A DNA stretch of 64,000 bases, taken from Chloroherpetonaceae bacterium (GTDB lineage: Bacteria > Bacteroidota > Chlorobiia > Chlorobiales > Thermochlorobacteraceae). A model generated the notes under the pieces. It worked only from the letters and a program-made list of their open reading frames with translations, did not search any database and was not told the origin of the DNA. Every line of letters starts with the position of its first letter. The stretch's first letter is position 1. Position numbers and translations under genes: made by a program. Positions 27,801-36,656 of the stretch are shown here, piece after piece. The stretch is taken from the NCBI GenBank assembly GCA_025055975.1, contig JANWWM010000061.1, positions 1 to 64,000 of the forward strand. Direction: 5' to 3'.

Positions 27801-30390
27801 GATACTTGCCCGCGTTGCGAAGCACTCTGGGGTCGCCGAGCGTGAAATCCCACGTTTCGCTTCCCGCGTGTCCGACGAAGTTCACGACCGCCGTTCCCGA
27901 ATTGATGCGGTTCTGAATGCGCTCCGCCGCCAGCGAACTGACGAAGGGATTGTTGTCGTCTCGAAAAATCGTATCCGCGACGCCTGCGGTTGGCGGCGGC
28001 AAAACAAACGAGTTGATGATGCTCAAAGCGTTGCTTCGAAAAAGCGCTTGCTCAAACGTCCCGATGCCGCCCGTGATGAACGTGAATTGCTTGCGCCACG
28101 CTTGCGAAGGCGGCAAGTTGGCGGTCTCGATGATCTTGTCGACATAGAGCGTCGCTTCGTCGAGCGTAACGGCGGGAATGCGCCCAATGTGCATTTTGGG
28201 AATGTTGACAAACGGACGGCTCGGCGAGTTCTCGAAACTCACGAACCAAATTTCGCTCACGGGGTTGCCATAGACGGGAACGAGCGGCGGCTTGCGAAGC
28301 GGCGAAAAGCCCAAGTTGTTTTTCGGATCCCACGTGCCGCTTCCCATCAGCAAAACATACTTCGGGCGCGGCGGTTGCCAGTTGTTGTAAGCGTATTTGA
28401 GAAACTCTTGAATCGCTTTCGGCGCGAAAAACCCGTCGCTGAACTCGGCGAAGACTTCTTCGGTCGTAACGACTTTGGTTCGATAGCCGCCGCCGAGCGC
28501 GGTTTGTCGGAATTGCGCCAAGCGATTGGCTTGCGAAAGAAAGAGCGGGTGCGCGATGATGATGTAATCCGCGCCGTTGTTCGGGTTGCGCAAGTCGCCG
28601 TTTTGATGCGCGCGAATGACGGGCGAAAGGTATGCGTTGGGCGTGGTGGCAAGATAGCGCTTGCCCTCTTGCGCTCTGAATCGAACCGCGTTGCCCGTTT
28701 GCGAAACGTCCGCGAGAAGAGTGGTGTCGGAAAGGTTGTAAATCGCGTAGTTGGCGCTTTGCGCGCCCGAAAGAACGATGTCGCCCGTCGCGCTCGCGCC
28801 GAACTCGAACTGTTGGCTCTGTTCGGGAAGCGCGTAAAGAAACTCGCCCTCGATATCGAACCAATCAAAATCCACGACGCTGTTGCCCGCGCCTTGCGTT
28901 AGGCGAAGCATCAAGCGATTTTCGCCCGCTTGCAGAAGCGACATTGGGAAAGTCGCCGTCCGCAAAATCTCGCCGCGCGTGCCGATGGAAATGGTCGCAA
29001 CGAGAGACCCGTTCAGAAGCACGTTGAGCGTGGCGGGCGTGAAGGTCGCGCTTACGACGCGCAGGCGCAGTTCGGCGTTGCCTGTCGGCGCGGGGTTGCG
29101 AACGATGAAGGGTTGAATGAGCGAATCCGTCGTGGCGAAATTGTTGACCTGCAAGCGTTTCCAAATCCAGCCCTCGCCTGGCACGCGCTCCGTCGTGATG
29201 GCATCGAAGCTCGTGAAGCCCGTGACATAAATCGTGTCGCGCTCGAAGTGGCGCGTTTCGCGGTAGGAAGCGAGCGGCGCGTCGTTGTTGGGCGGAGCGT
29301 TTTGCGTCGTCATGCGTCTGCCCAACGCCCCGCCCCAAGTGAGCCAATAGACGCACGTGTCGGAGTGGACGTTGAGGTATTCCGTGACGGTGGCGATTTG
29401 CGCGCCCGTGTTGGGATTCAAAATCGGTTCGGGTTCGCCGCGATTGATGGCTCCGATGAACTCGATGAAATCGTTTGGGTCGAGTTGATTGTCGTCTTCG
29501 CCCACGACGCGAATCGGAACTTCTCTGCCTTTGAAGAAGAGTTTGAACGTGCGCGGATTTACGCCCGAAAGGTTCAAGCCTGAGGCGGCGAGCGCCGCTC
29601 CCGCAACGCGATAGACGCCATCTTTCGCCGTGTAGAGTTTGAGGTAAGGGTTCGCGGGATTATACCACGAACTCGTTGGGCGCATCGCGCGTGGCGGTTC
29701 GGGTTGTCGCCATCGTTTCGCCTCGTCGTAATTGAGGAGCAAGCGTTTCAAGGTCTCTTCGTCAAAGGCGCTCGTCGTGTGGCGTTCCGTGGGAACGAAG
29801 TTCGCGTCGGGCGGCAGAATCTCGATGTCCAATTTCGCCAAGCGATGCCACGTGAGCGCGCGTTTCTCTGGCAGATATTGCAACATCGAAACGCGAATTT
29901 GCGCCACGTATTGCCCGCCGATGTAGGCGTAGCCTTCGACTTTGGCAAGTTCGCTCGGAAAAAGCGTGGCGGATCGGTAGAACGGATTGTCGAGATATTT
30001 CTCCTTGTAAGCGAGCGCGAGGCTATCCTGCGACTCGAAGGGCGAGAGCAGAACGCCGTTCCGCGTTTCCGACGCAAGCGACTTTGCGGCGACGCGCACC
30101 CTTGCTCCATCGGGAATGCCGACGAACGCGAACTTCGTCGCCAAAGCGGGTTGAAAACTCTTTCCGACGCTCTGCGCGGGCAAGTAACCGCCATCGGCGC
30201 CTCTGAACCCGAAAGAATGAAATTCCGTCCCCTGAACTTCGGTCTTGAATTCTCGCAGATCGTAGCCTTGAACGTAATGCTCAATCTTCAAGGGCGACTG
30301 CGCAGCGGCAGAGAGCGTCAGCGTTGCCAGCGCGCCAACGAGCATCGAGCGACGCAAGCGCGATTGCATCGAGTTGAAAATTCGGCGCAT
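24838..30390 (-). CDS. porU: PorU-like type IX secretion C25 cysteine peptidase, oversized
   Basis: PorU is the T9SS sortase that removes cargo sorting domains at the cell surface. The 1850-residue protein has a signal peptide (ending SAAAQS, about residue 32). A C25 gingipain-type domain covers about 600-965, with catalytic His841 (FVGHAGSETW) and Cys871 (SWTCHTGRF). Fibronectin/Ig-like regions follow. Around 1245-1385 a segment with RGLNVSVLD and LRFRESWVFAGSKD resembles the ILEI/PANDER lectin-like fold. A CARDB-like region lies near 1500-1620. From 1743 a FlgD/T9SS-like end with NYPNPF closes the protein. Usual PorU proteins are about 1100-1200 residues, so 600 or more are extra. Assignment as the sortase rather than a cargo C25 protease is likely but not proven. 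Confidence 0.75.
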   Translation of the reverse strand: MRRIFNSMQSRLRRSMLVGALATLTLSAAAQSPLKIEHYVQGYDLREFKTEVQGTEFHSFGFRGADGGYLPAQSVGKSFQPALATKFAFVGIPDGARVRVAAKSLASETRNGVLLSPFESQDSLALAYKEKYLDNPFYRSATLFPSELAKVEGYAYIGGQYVAQIRVSMLQYLPEKRALTWHRLAKLDIEILPPDANFVPTERHTTSAFDEETLKRLLLNYDEAKRWRQPEPPRAMRPTSSWYNPANPYLKLYTAKDGVYRVAGAALAASGLNLSGVNPRTFKLFFKGREVPIRVVGEDDNQLDPNDFIEFIGAINRGEPEPILNPNTGAQIATVTEYLNVHSDTCVYWLTWGGALGRRMTTQNAPPNNDAPLASYRETRHFERDTIYVTGFTSFDAITTERVPGEGWIWKRLQVNNFATTDSLIQPFIVRNPAPTGNAELRLRVVSATFTPATLNVLLNGSLVATISIGTRGEILRTATFPMSLLQAGENRLMLRLTQGAGNSVVDFDWFDIEGEFLYALPEQSQQFEFGASATGDIVLSGAQSANYAIYNLSDTTLLADVSQTGNAVRFRAQEGKRYLATTPNAYLSPVIRAHQNGDLRNPNNGADYIIIAHPLFLSQANRLAQFRQTALGGGYRTKVVTTEEVFAEFSDGFFAPKAIQEFLKYAYNNWQPPRPKYVLLMGSGTWDPKNNLGFSPLRKPPLVPVYGNPVSEIWFVSFENSPSRPFVNIPKMHIGRIPAVTLDEATLYVDKIIETANLPPSQAWRKQFTFITGGIGTFEQALFRSNALSIINSFVLPPPTAGVADTIFRDDNNPFVSSLAAERIQNRINSGTAVVNFVGHAGSETWDFTLGDPRVLRNAGKYPLVMSWTCHTGRFAEPNRRTFGETFVFVPQAGASHFIGTAGYGYIGPDDVLNRAAYRAIADTLREVGLIWNAAYQTLLAQTPFWIAINVCSLDQYNIQGDPAQPIVVPRKPDFDIQPSDVAFQSQTIFEQDDQFVKVSARNFGIAPPDSVSLRVYERAQGGGAFSKIADTLFSRILVQDSLVLRLNFRNRSGIRELEFRLNESGAIDEVSFANNVARVSIVVFPNDVVGAMPFNHSVVSASAPVFSIISGSAGLASGRTYQFELDTTMTFDSPAKRVSGDLPEDTLVTQWRPQFNPILHVPYYWRVRIRNPDGSVTPWRMQTVRFDTLNVAMNQVRWSQRGKQLALNKTENLRVNSDGVTISTAEERLRLRSVGALMYDYFGRFFYEIAVGDCVLFNQFPPFNGNIRGLNVSVLDTAKSLFPTPVQNFDFLRAIGVDGPRDTTVLPRLLALIDSLPQHAVLLISLVDAVQDIPDGFAFLPFAPQLLNRFVQLGSARFGSLRFRESWVFAGSKDRRVYFEDWGRRCLPNRACDTASRPTVIDTLIRVPRRMALIETDPIGPAAQWGMLSWQATSPTPNARVAITVVGIRRDGTDDSVLTIASGNQFNLGNLSAAQYPFLKLRVRLMRDVPSGAAPSLHSLSLTFATTGDLATSNRLFSASRDSLRQGEPLNLRLQIQNIGMASLAPIRIDLSAQTLGTQSRRFLQSVVIDTPLAPNQRRSVNFVVPTTTLSGAQLFSAELDPDNRLQEISRLNNQALRQVFIAGDTIKPRLDITFNGKRIANGELVPRKPRIVISATDEGPMPIADTSLFSIKLGQKPIYFNDARVSFTPANMGNRTATIVFAPELPDGRDTLRVVARDASGNLADSAQSIAIFSVESDFKIQNLYNYPNPFRDETFFAFRMTGEPDERPTEFKIRIYSVSGRLVKEIDVMPTLNESFNGNGFGLYRVRWDGRDDDGDLLANGVYIYRVTIKTPKQTIRKTEKLAIVR

Positions 30391-30588
30391 CGTTTTTGCG
30401 GAAAAGAAGCGTCAAAAAAACGAGAAAGCGGGGAGTTTTCAAATACCCGCTCGTTTCCCGAAAGGCTTTGAATCGGCGCGCGTCGTCGGGAGCGATCGTC
30501 GCCGAGAGGTTCGGCGCGTTCCTTGCGAGCGCTTTTCTTCGTAACTTCGCGCCTTTTCATTCAACGCGAAAAACTCAACGAGGCGAAC

Positions 30589-31404
30589 ATGACGCAATTT
30601 TCTCTCGACGGAAAAGTCGCCGTCGTAACGGGCGCGGTGGGCTTGCTTGGCAAACAGCATTGCTACGCGCTTGCCGAAGCGGGCGCGACTGTCGTCGTTA
30701 CCGACGTTAGCCACGACCAATGCGCCGCCTTCGCCGACGAACTCGCTCAAAGATTCAACCGCAAAACGCTTGGCTTCGCGGCAGACATCACCAAGCCCGA
30801 TTCGCTCAAAGCCTTGCGCGACGCGATTCTGGAAACCTTTGGCAAGCTCGACGTGCTCGTCAACAACGCCGCCATCAACGATATGTTTGAAAACCCCACC
30901 GCCGCCGCCGAACTCTCGAAGTTCGAAAACTATCCGCTCGACTTGTGGCAGAAGTCGCTCGACGTGAATGTTACGGGCGTGTTTCTGTGCTCGCAAATTT
31001 TGGGCGCGGAAATGGCAAAGCGCGGTTCGGGAAGCATCATCAACATCGCATCGACCTACGGCGTCGTCGCCCCTGACCAATCCATCTACAAAAAGCCCGA
31101 TGGATCGCAGAATTTCTGGAAGTCGGCGGCGTATCCCGCCACCAAAGGCGCGGTCATTTCCTTCACGCGATTCTTGGCGGCGTATTGGGGCAACCGCGGC
31201 GTGCGCGTCAACGCGCTTTCGCCCGGCGGGGTCGAAAACGCGCAAGACGATTACTTCGTCAGAAACTACGCGGCAAGAACGATGCTGGGCAGAATGGCGG
31301 AGCCAACCGACTACAAAGGCGCCATCGTGTTTCTGGCTTCCGACGCCTCGGCGTATATGACGGGCGCGAACCTCATCGTCGACGGCGGCTGGACGGCTTG
31401 GTGA
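30589..31404 (+). CDS. Short-chain dehydrogenase/reductase
   Basis: The 271-residue Rossmann enzyme starts at ATG 30589 (MTQFSLDGKVAVVTGA), because an upstream in-frame start adds a non-family leader. The cofactor motif TGAVGLLG (residues 14-21), NNAA (92-95) and the catalytic Ser155, Tyr182 and Lys186 (YPATK) are intact. The stretch between Ser155 and Tyr182 is about 15 residues longer than in FabG. This is seen in SDRs linked to nonulosonic acid and surface sugar pathways such as PtmA. A closely packed GNAT and a methyltransferase follow, so a small-molecule or surface-sugar modification role is plausible. The substrate is unknown. Confidence 0.85.
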   Translation: MTQFSLDGKVAVVTGAVGLLGKQHCYALAEAGATVVVTDVSHDQCAAFADELAQRFNRKTLGFAADITKPDSLKALRDAILETFGKLDVLVNNAAINDMFENPTAAAELSKFENYPLDLWQKSLDVNVTGVFLCSQILGAEMAKRGSGSIINIASTYGVVAPDQSIYKKPDGSQNFWKSAAYPATKGAVISFTRFLAAYWGNRGVRVNALSPGGVENAQDDYFVRNYAARTMLGRMAEPTDYKGAIVFLASDASAYMTGANLIVDGGWTAW

Positions 31405-31416
31405 ACGGCGACGACG

Positions 31417-31935
31417 ATGAACGCTCAACCCGCGACGCTCTCGTTCCGACCCGCGACGGAACAGGACATTCCGACCATTCAACGCCTCGCGCGGCAGATA
31501 TGGCGCCAACACTATCCGAGCATCATCTCGATTGAACAAATCGAGTATATGCTCGAATGGATGTATTCGACGGAAAAAATCCGTAGCGACCTCGCCGACC
31601 CGCAAGCCCGCTACGACCTCTTGCTCTTCGACGAAAAGCCCGTTGGTTACGCCTCCTATCGCCTCGAGCCGCCAAGCGCGTTTTTGTCCAAACTCTACCT
31701 TGACCCCGAACTGCACGGCAGAGGGTTCGGACGGCGCGCGTTGGAGCGCATCGAAGCGTTCGCCAAAGAAAACGGCGCCAGTTCGATTTACCTTTTCGTC
31801 AACAAGCGCAACGAAAAAGCCATTCGCGCCTACTTGCGATTCGGCTTCGAGATGGAAGAAGCCGTCGTCAATCCCATCGGAAACGGCTTCGTGATGGACG
31901 ATTTCAAAATGCGAAAGCGCTTCGCCAATGTCTGA
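31417..31935 (+). CDS. GNAT family N-acetyltransferase
   Basis: The 172-residue protein has the GNAT acetyl-CoA binding pattern LYLDPELHGRGFGRRAL (about residues 91-107). It is preceded by the strand YASYRLEPP and followed by YLFVNKRNEKAIRAYLRFGF. The ATG lies 12 bp after the SDR stop, and its end overlaps the next gene by 8 bp, so the three genes probably form one transcript. The acceptor, protein or small amine, cannot be told from sequence. Confidence 0.88.
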   Translation: MNAQPATLSFRPATEQDIPTIQRLARQIWRQHYPSIISIEQIEYMLEWMYSTEKIRSDLADPQARYDLLLFDEKPVGYASYRLEPPSAFLSKLYLDPELHGRGFGRRALERIEAFAKENGASSIYLFVNKRNEKAIRAYLRFGFEMEEAVVNPIGNGFVMDDFKMRKRFANV

Positions 31936-32902
31936 ACCTTTGATTCAAGAAGCGGCGCGAACCGAGACCATCGTTTCGCCCATCGACCCAAGCGAAAGGC
32001 TCGCGCCGTTTCTGCGCGTGCCCGACCGATTCAATTTGTCGCAAGGCGACGCTTGGCAACTCGTCAAAGGCGAAAGGTCGGGATTGGTGTTTCTCAACCC
32101 GCGCCCGACCGCCGAAACGATTGGCAAATTTTACGAGCCGACCGATTACGACCCGTTCCTTTCGCTCAAACCAACGCGGTCGTTTCAAGACCGCATCTAT
32201 GCGTTCTTGCGCCGATTCGTTACGCTTCGCCACAAAGCCGACGCGACGCTAAAGCGCGCCAAGTTTCAAGCGGGCGAGCGATACCGCGCGCTCGATGTGG
32301 GGTGCGCCACGGGCGATTTCTCCGTTGAACTCCAACGCCGCGCCAAAGGCGTGAAACTGGATTTATACGGGATTGAAATGTCGGAGAAAGCCGTCCGATT
32401 CGCCATCGAAGAACGCGAACTCTGCGTCAAGCAAGGCGAAACGCTAACGGTTGATTTCGACGTGGAGTTCGACTTGATTACGATGTGGCATGTGTTGGAA
32501 CACGTGCTTCTCCTGAACGAAACGCTTGAAAAGTTGCGCCGAATCTTGAAGCCCAACGGCTTGCTCGTCGTGGCGATGCCGAACCCCGACAGTTGGGACG
32601 CTCGGCATTACGGCAAACATTGGAACGGCTACGACGCGCCGCGTCATCTCTATCACTTTTCGCCGAAAACCTTTGCCCGATTGCTCGCCAAGCATCGATT
32701 CAGAATCGAGGATATGCATTCGCTTCCGCTCGATTCCTACTACAACGCGCTGCTTTCGGAGAAAATCCGCGCCGAAGCGGAAGGTCGGAAGGTCGGACTT
32801 GGCGCTTGGCTCAACGCGATTTGGAAAGGTTCGATAGCGGCAAGCGCCGACGTCGAGCGCGCATCGAGCGTCGTCTACTACGTTCGCAAAGCGAGAGAGT
32901 AG
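31928..32902 (+). CDS. Class I SAM-dependent methyltransferase
   Basis: The 324-residue protein carries an N-terminal segment of about 85 residues (FYEPTDYDPF). A Methyltransf_23-type Rossmann domain follows, with motif I ALDVGCATGDFS near residue 125 and the post-motif FDLITMWHVLEHV. The layout is typical of methyltransferases acting on sugars, lipids or polyketide-like quinone heads in envelope pathways. It overlaps the GNAT gene by 8 bp and converges on the PpiD-like gene. No substrate assignment is possible. Confidence 0.85.
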   Translation: MSEPLIQEAARTETIVSPIDPSERLAPFLRVPDRFNLSQGDAWQLVKGERSGLVFLNPRPTAETIGKFYEPTDYDPFLSLKPTRSFQDRIYAFLRRFVTLRHKADATLKRAKFQAGERYRALDVGCATGDFSVELQRRAKGVKLDLYGIEMSEKAVRFAIEERELCVKQGETLTVDFDVEFDLITMWHVLEHVLLLNETLEKLRRILKPNGLLVVAMPNPDSWDARHYGKHWNGYDAPRHLYHFSPKTFARLLAKHRFRIEDMHSLPLDSYYNALLSEKIRAEAEGRKVGLGAWLNAIWKGSIAASADVERASSVVYYVRKARE

Positions 32903-32908
32903 CGACGC

Positions 32909-35017
32909 TCAATAGAACATCGCGCGGTTGTCTTCGATGTCGGCTTTCTTTTTCAACGCCTGCAACCAGTTCTGCTGAATTTGATTCCTCTTTTCTTGCC
33001 AGAGTTGGTTGCGAAGCGTTTCCTTTTGCGACTCGAACTCTTCGTCTTTGCCCGTTTCCTTCGCCGTGAGCATTGCGACCGCCACGCCCCGATTGGTGTC
33101 GATGGGCTTTGAGAGTTGATTGACTTCGAGCGCGGAAAGAATCGAGACGAAATTGGCTTCGCGTCCCAAACCCGGAATGTTGGGGCTTTGAAGCGAAACG
33201 CCGTTAAACTCGCGCGCGACGTTGCCCGAATCGAGCGAGGCGAATTTTTGAATGTCGTTGCCCGCTTGTTCGAGCAGTTTCTTCGCCTTTTCGCGCAGTT
33301 CGGCGAGCTTCTTTTCGCGGATGATTTTGTTTTTGATGTCGCGTTTGAGATTGTCGTCGAGTCGTCGATAGCCGTCGTCGTTCTTCTCGGTGAGTTGCAT
33401 CACGGCGAAGCCGTCCTTGACGGCGATGACGTCGCTGATTTGATTTTCTTTGGCGTTGAAAGCGAACTTCGTTACGCCGTTGCTTACGCCGAGCATCGGA
33501 ATGAACCCGCCTTTGAAGAATTGCCCCGTTTGACGCACTTCGTAGCCCTTGCGCTCGGCTTCTTTGTCGAAGCCCTCTTCGGAGGCGAAGTATTGAAACT
33601 CGCTGGCGGCGCGGCGTTGGCGTTCAATCGTCGAGGGACTTGGAACGATTTTCTTGATGAGTTCAACGCCTCTGACCTCGCGCGAATCGCGTCCCGTGAT
33701 CTTGATGAGATGCACGCCGAATTGCGTTTGAACGGGTCCAAGCAGGTCGCCGACCTTGCCCGAAAACGAGGCGTCTTCGAAGGGCTTGACCATTCTGCCC
33801 TTGCCGAACCAGCCCAAGTCGCCGCCGTTTTGCGCCGAGCCGTCTTTGGAGTATTGACGAGCGGCGTCTTCAAACGAGATTTTTCCTTTCTTGATGCGAT
33901 TGAGCAGGTCTTTGGCTTCGGCGATGGTTTTGAGCGTGTCGGCTTTGGAAGAGCCCGACGGTTGCAACAAGACGTGCGAAGCGCGCACGAGCGGCTCGGC
34001 GTTTTCTTTGACTTCGGTGATTTTGATGAGCTTGAACTCGCCAAATTCGCGGATTGGACCGAAAACCATTCCCGCTTTGAGTTCGCCCTTGTAGAGAAGC
34101 GAATCGAGTTCGGGGCTAATCATTCCGCGCGTGAAGATTTTGCCGAAGTTCGGCGGCGCGTCGCCGTGAATGTTGATGAAATCGGTGTCGTTTTTGGTTT
34201 CGGCGAATTCGCGGATGAGTTTTTTGAGGTCGTTTTCGATCGAGAGCGTGTCTTCGGACGTGGGCGTGTTGGGAAAGAACACGAACTTGGCGGCGCGAAC
34301 AGGCTCTTGCTTGTAGTCGTCGCGGTGGTCGCGGTAGTAGGCGGCGATTTCGCCGTCGCTGACGGCATACATCGAGTCGGGCTTCGTTTGCGAGAAATCC
34401 AGCAGAACGAATTTGCCCGTTAGGCGCAATCGGTCTTGAAGGAATTTTTGTCGCGCCTCTTCGTCGCTGGCTCGCGCCGACGCGAGCGTCAGGCGTTCCA
34501 ACTTCTCGCGCATTTTGAGCTGACGGACATAATCCTCGACCTGAATCCACGCCTTTTTGTTTTCGGGCGCGGCGGCGGCTTGCATCAAGGCTTCCTTGTT
34601 GATTTTGCCCGTCTTCTGATCGCGAAACTGTTGCGCGATGAATTCAGGCGGATTGTCGGAGAAAATCGCGTCGACGATTTCTTGGTCGCTGACGCTGATG
34701 CGTTGCGTTTCATACTCCTTTTCCAAAATCTCGCGCTCGACGAGGTCGCTCCAAACTTGGTCTCGAATGCGCATATCCAACGCCTCGTCGATTTCAGCGC
34801 CTTTGACTTGCTGACGATAGTTGTCGATGTAGAGTTTGCAGAGACGCTCGTATTCTTTGAGCGTGATGGGCTTTCCATTGACGCGCCCCGCTTCGTTGGG
34901 TCGACTTTGCATTCCCGTAAAGTCCATTCCCCACTCGAAAACGATCGTGATGACGAATGAGACGATGAGCGCGATGAAAAGCCATTTTGCGCTTTCGCGC
35001 ATTTTGTTCATTACCAT
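32909..35017 (-). CDS. PpiD-like membrane-anchored peptidyl-prolyl isomerase chaperone
   Basis: Starting at ATG 35017 (MVMNKMRESAKWLF) gives 702 residues, and an ATG at 35011 is equally possible. An inner-membrane anchor covers about residues 10-32 (WLFIALIVSFVITIVFEW). A SurA_N-like alpha-helical chaperone region and a parvulin PPIC domain (about 345-455, RASHVLLQP ... GDLGWFGKGRM ... FGVHLIKI) follow. A C-terminal helical region completes the SurA/PpiD architecture. The protein should help outer-membrane and secreted proteins fold in the periplasm, which suits a cell with many T9SS substrates. It is transcribed alone, divergent from the PhoD-like gene. Confidence 0.85.
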   Translation of the reverse strand: MVMNKMRESAKWLFIALIVSFVITIVFEWGMDFTGMQSRPNEAGRVNGKPITLKEYERLCKLYIDNYRQQVKGAEIDEALDMRIRDQVWSDLVEREILEKEYETQRISVSDQEIVDAIFSDNPPEFIAQQFRDQKTGKINKEALMQAAAAPENKKAWIQVEDYVRQLKMREKLERLTLASARASDEEARQKFLQDRLRLTGKFVLLDFSQTKPDSMYAVSDGEIAAYYRDHRDDYKQEPVRAAKFVFFPNTPTSEDTLSIENDLKKLIREFAETKNDTDFINIHGDAPPNFGKIFTRGMISPELDSLLYKGELKAGMVFGPIREFGEFKLIKITEVKENAEPLVRASHVLLQPSGSSKADTLKTIAEAKDLLNRIKKGKISFEDAARQYSKDGSAQNGGDLGWFGKGRMVKPFEDASFSGKVGDLLGPVQTQFGVHLIKITGRDSREVRGVELIKKIVPSPSTIERQRRAASEFQYFASEEGFDKEAERKGYEVRQTGQFFKGGFIPMLGVSNGVTKFAFNAKENQISDVIAVKDGFAVMQLTEKNDDGYRRLDDNLKRDIKNKIIREKKLAELREKAKKLLEQAGNDIQKFASLDSGNVAREFNGVSLQSPNIPGLGREANFVSILSALEVNQLSKPIDTNRGVAVAMLTAKETGKDEEFESQKETLRNQLWQEKRNQIQQNWLQALKKKADIEDNRAMFY

Positions 35018-35235
35018 AATGAAGTCGTCAGTTGTTGCTTGGTTGAAGCGATTTTGATTGAAAGCCGCAAATATACGGCGCGCCTTTCGCAAAACTAAAC
35101 GCGACGTCGCGCTCGCGCGTTGGCGACGCGCCTTTCGAGCGAGCCAAAACTTCACGAAAGTTTAACGCTCTCGCGTTGCCCGACTTGCGCCCAGCGAGTA
35201 ATTTTCGCGCCGTTTAACTTCAACCGCTTTTTGCG

Positions 35236-36564
35236 ATGAAACGCGTCGTTCCGTTGATTCTGTTTCTGCTCCACTCCGCCGCGCTGATGGCGCAAGCCGA
35301 CCTGCTGCAATCGGGTCCAATGCTCGGTTACAGCGAAATGAAAGAGGTTTTGCTGTGGGTTCAAACCAAAGCGCAAGCGAGGGTGAAGTTCGAGTATTGG
35401 GAAAAAGGCAAGCCCGAAACGAGAGCCTCGACCGACGAGGTTCTGACGAACAAGCAAACCGCTTTCGTCGCCAAGCTCGTTGCCGACAAGGTCGAGCCCG
35501 GTCGTCGCTACGAGTATGCGCTCTACATCAACGGGCAGAAAGTCGATCGTCCCTATCCGCTGGAATTTCAGACGCAACCCTTGTGGCAATGGCGAACCGA
35601 CCCGCCCGAATTCACCATCGCGCTTGGCTCGTGCTACTATCGCAACGAAGAGCGATACGATCGCCCTGGGCGCGGCTATGGAAGCGATTACGAGATTTTC
35701 AGCGCCATTCACGCCAAGCGTCCCGATTTGATGCTTTGGCTTGGCGACAACATCTACCTGCGCGAACCCGATTGGAACGCGCGCGAAGGCATTTTCCATC
35801 GCCATGCGCACCAACGCGCCCTGCCCGAACTTCAACCGCTTCTCGCCTCCACGCACCACTACGCGATTTGGGACGATCACGACTACGGTCCTAACGACCA
35901 CGACCGCAGTTTTTGGAACAAAGAACAAACCCTCGAAGCCTTCAAGCTCTTTTGGGGCAATCCCGCCTACGGCGTGGCGGGTTTGAACGGCATCACGGGA
36001 CAAGCGCAATGGGGCGACGTGGAACTCTTTCTCTTGGACAATCGCTACAACCGCTCGCCCAACGACCGCAAAACCGAAACCCGAACCATCTTGGGCGAGG
36101 CGCAGTTTCGATGGCTCATCGACGCGCTCGTTAGCAGCAAAGCCACCTTCAAAATCGTCGCCATTGGCGGACAGGTGCTCAATAGCGTCGCCCGATACGA
36201 AACCTATCAAAACGTCGCCCCCGAAGAAAAAGCCCGTCTCATCAAAGCCATCACCGACGAAGGCGTCAAAGGCGTGGTGTTTGTGGACGGCGACCGACAT
36301 CACACCGAACTCTCCAAACTTGACCGCGCGGGCACGTATCCGCTCTACGACCTGACCGTCTCGCCGCTCACGTCGGGCGTGAACGTCAATGCCGCCAAAG
36401 AAGAAAACGCCTATCGCGTGCCCGACACCATCGTTACCGAGCGCAACTTCGCCATCTTGAAATTTTCAGGACCGCTCAAAGACCGCGCGATGACCATCAC
36501 GATTTACAACAAAGACGGCAACGCGCTTTGGAGCCGAACCATCAAAGCCAGCGAGTTGCAGTGA
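35236..36564 (+). CDS. PhoD-like alkaline phosphatase/phosphodiesterase
   Basis: The 442-residue protein has a signal peptide (residues 1-20, ending LMAQ) and an N-terminal Fn3-like domain typical of PhoD. The metallophosphatase core contains FTIALGSCYY, MLWLGDNIYL, WDDHDYGPND and VVFVDGDRHHTE, holding the metal ligands. The enzyme should hydrolyse phosphate mono- or diesters in the periplasm. The Asp-His pair of WDDHD and the DRHH motif are intact, so activity is likely. The gene precedes the ATP synthase genes by 92 bp on the same strand without a visible terminator. Confidence 0.88.
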   Translation: MKRVVPLILFLLHSAALMAQADLLQSGPMLGYSEMKEVLLWVQTKAQARVKFEYWEKGKPETRASTDEVLTNKQTAFVAKLVADKVEPGRRYEYALYINGQKVDRPYPLEFQTQPLWQWRTDPPEFTIALGSCYYRNEERYDRPGRGYGSDYEIFSAIHAKRPDLMLWLGDNIYLREPDWNAREGIFHRHAHQRALPELQPLLASTHHYAIWDDHDYGPNDHDRSFWNKEQTLEAFKLFWGNPAYGVAGLNGITGQAQWGDVELFLLDNRYNRSPNDRKTETRTILGEAQFRWLIDALVSSKATFKIVAIGGQVLNSVARYETYQNVAPEEKARLIKAITDEGVKGVVFVDGDRHHTELSKLDRAGTYPLYDLTVSPLTSGVNVNAAKEENAYRVPDTIVTERNFAILKFSGPLKDRAMTITIYNKDGNALWSRTIKASELQ

Positions 36565-36656
36565 ATCCCTCGCCGATTCGCAGCGTCGCAGGCGCGCTGA
36601 TGAGGCGAGCCTCGTTTGAGAACTTCCTTGCGAAGTTTTACCTTCGCGCAAAATCA

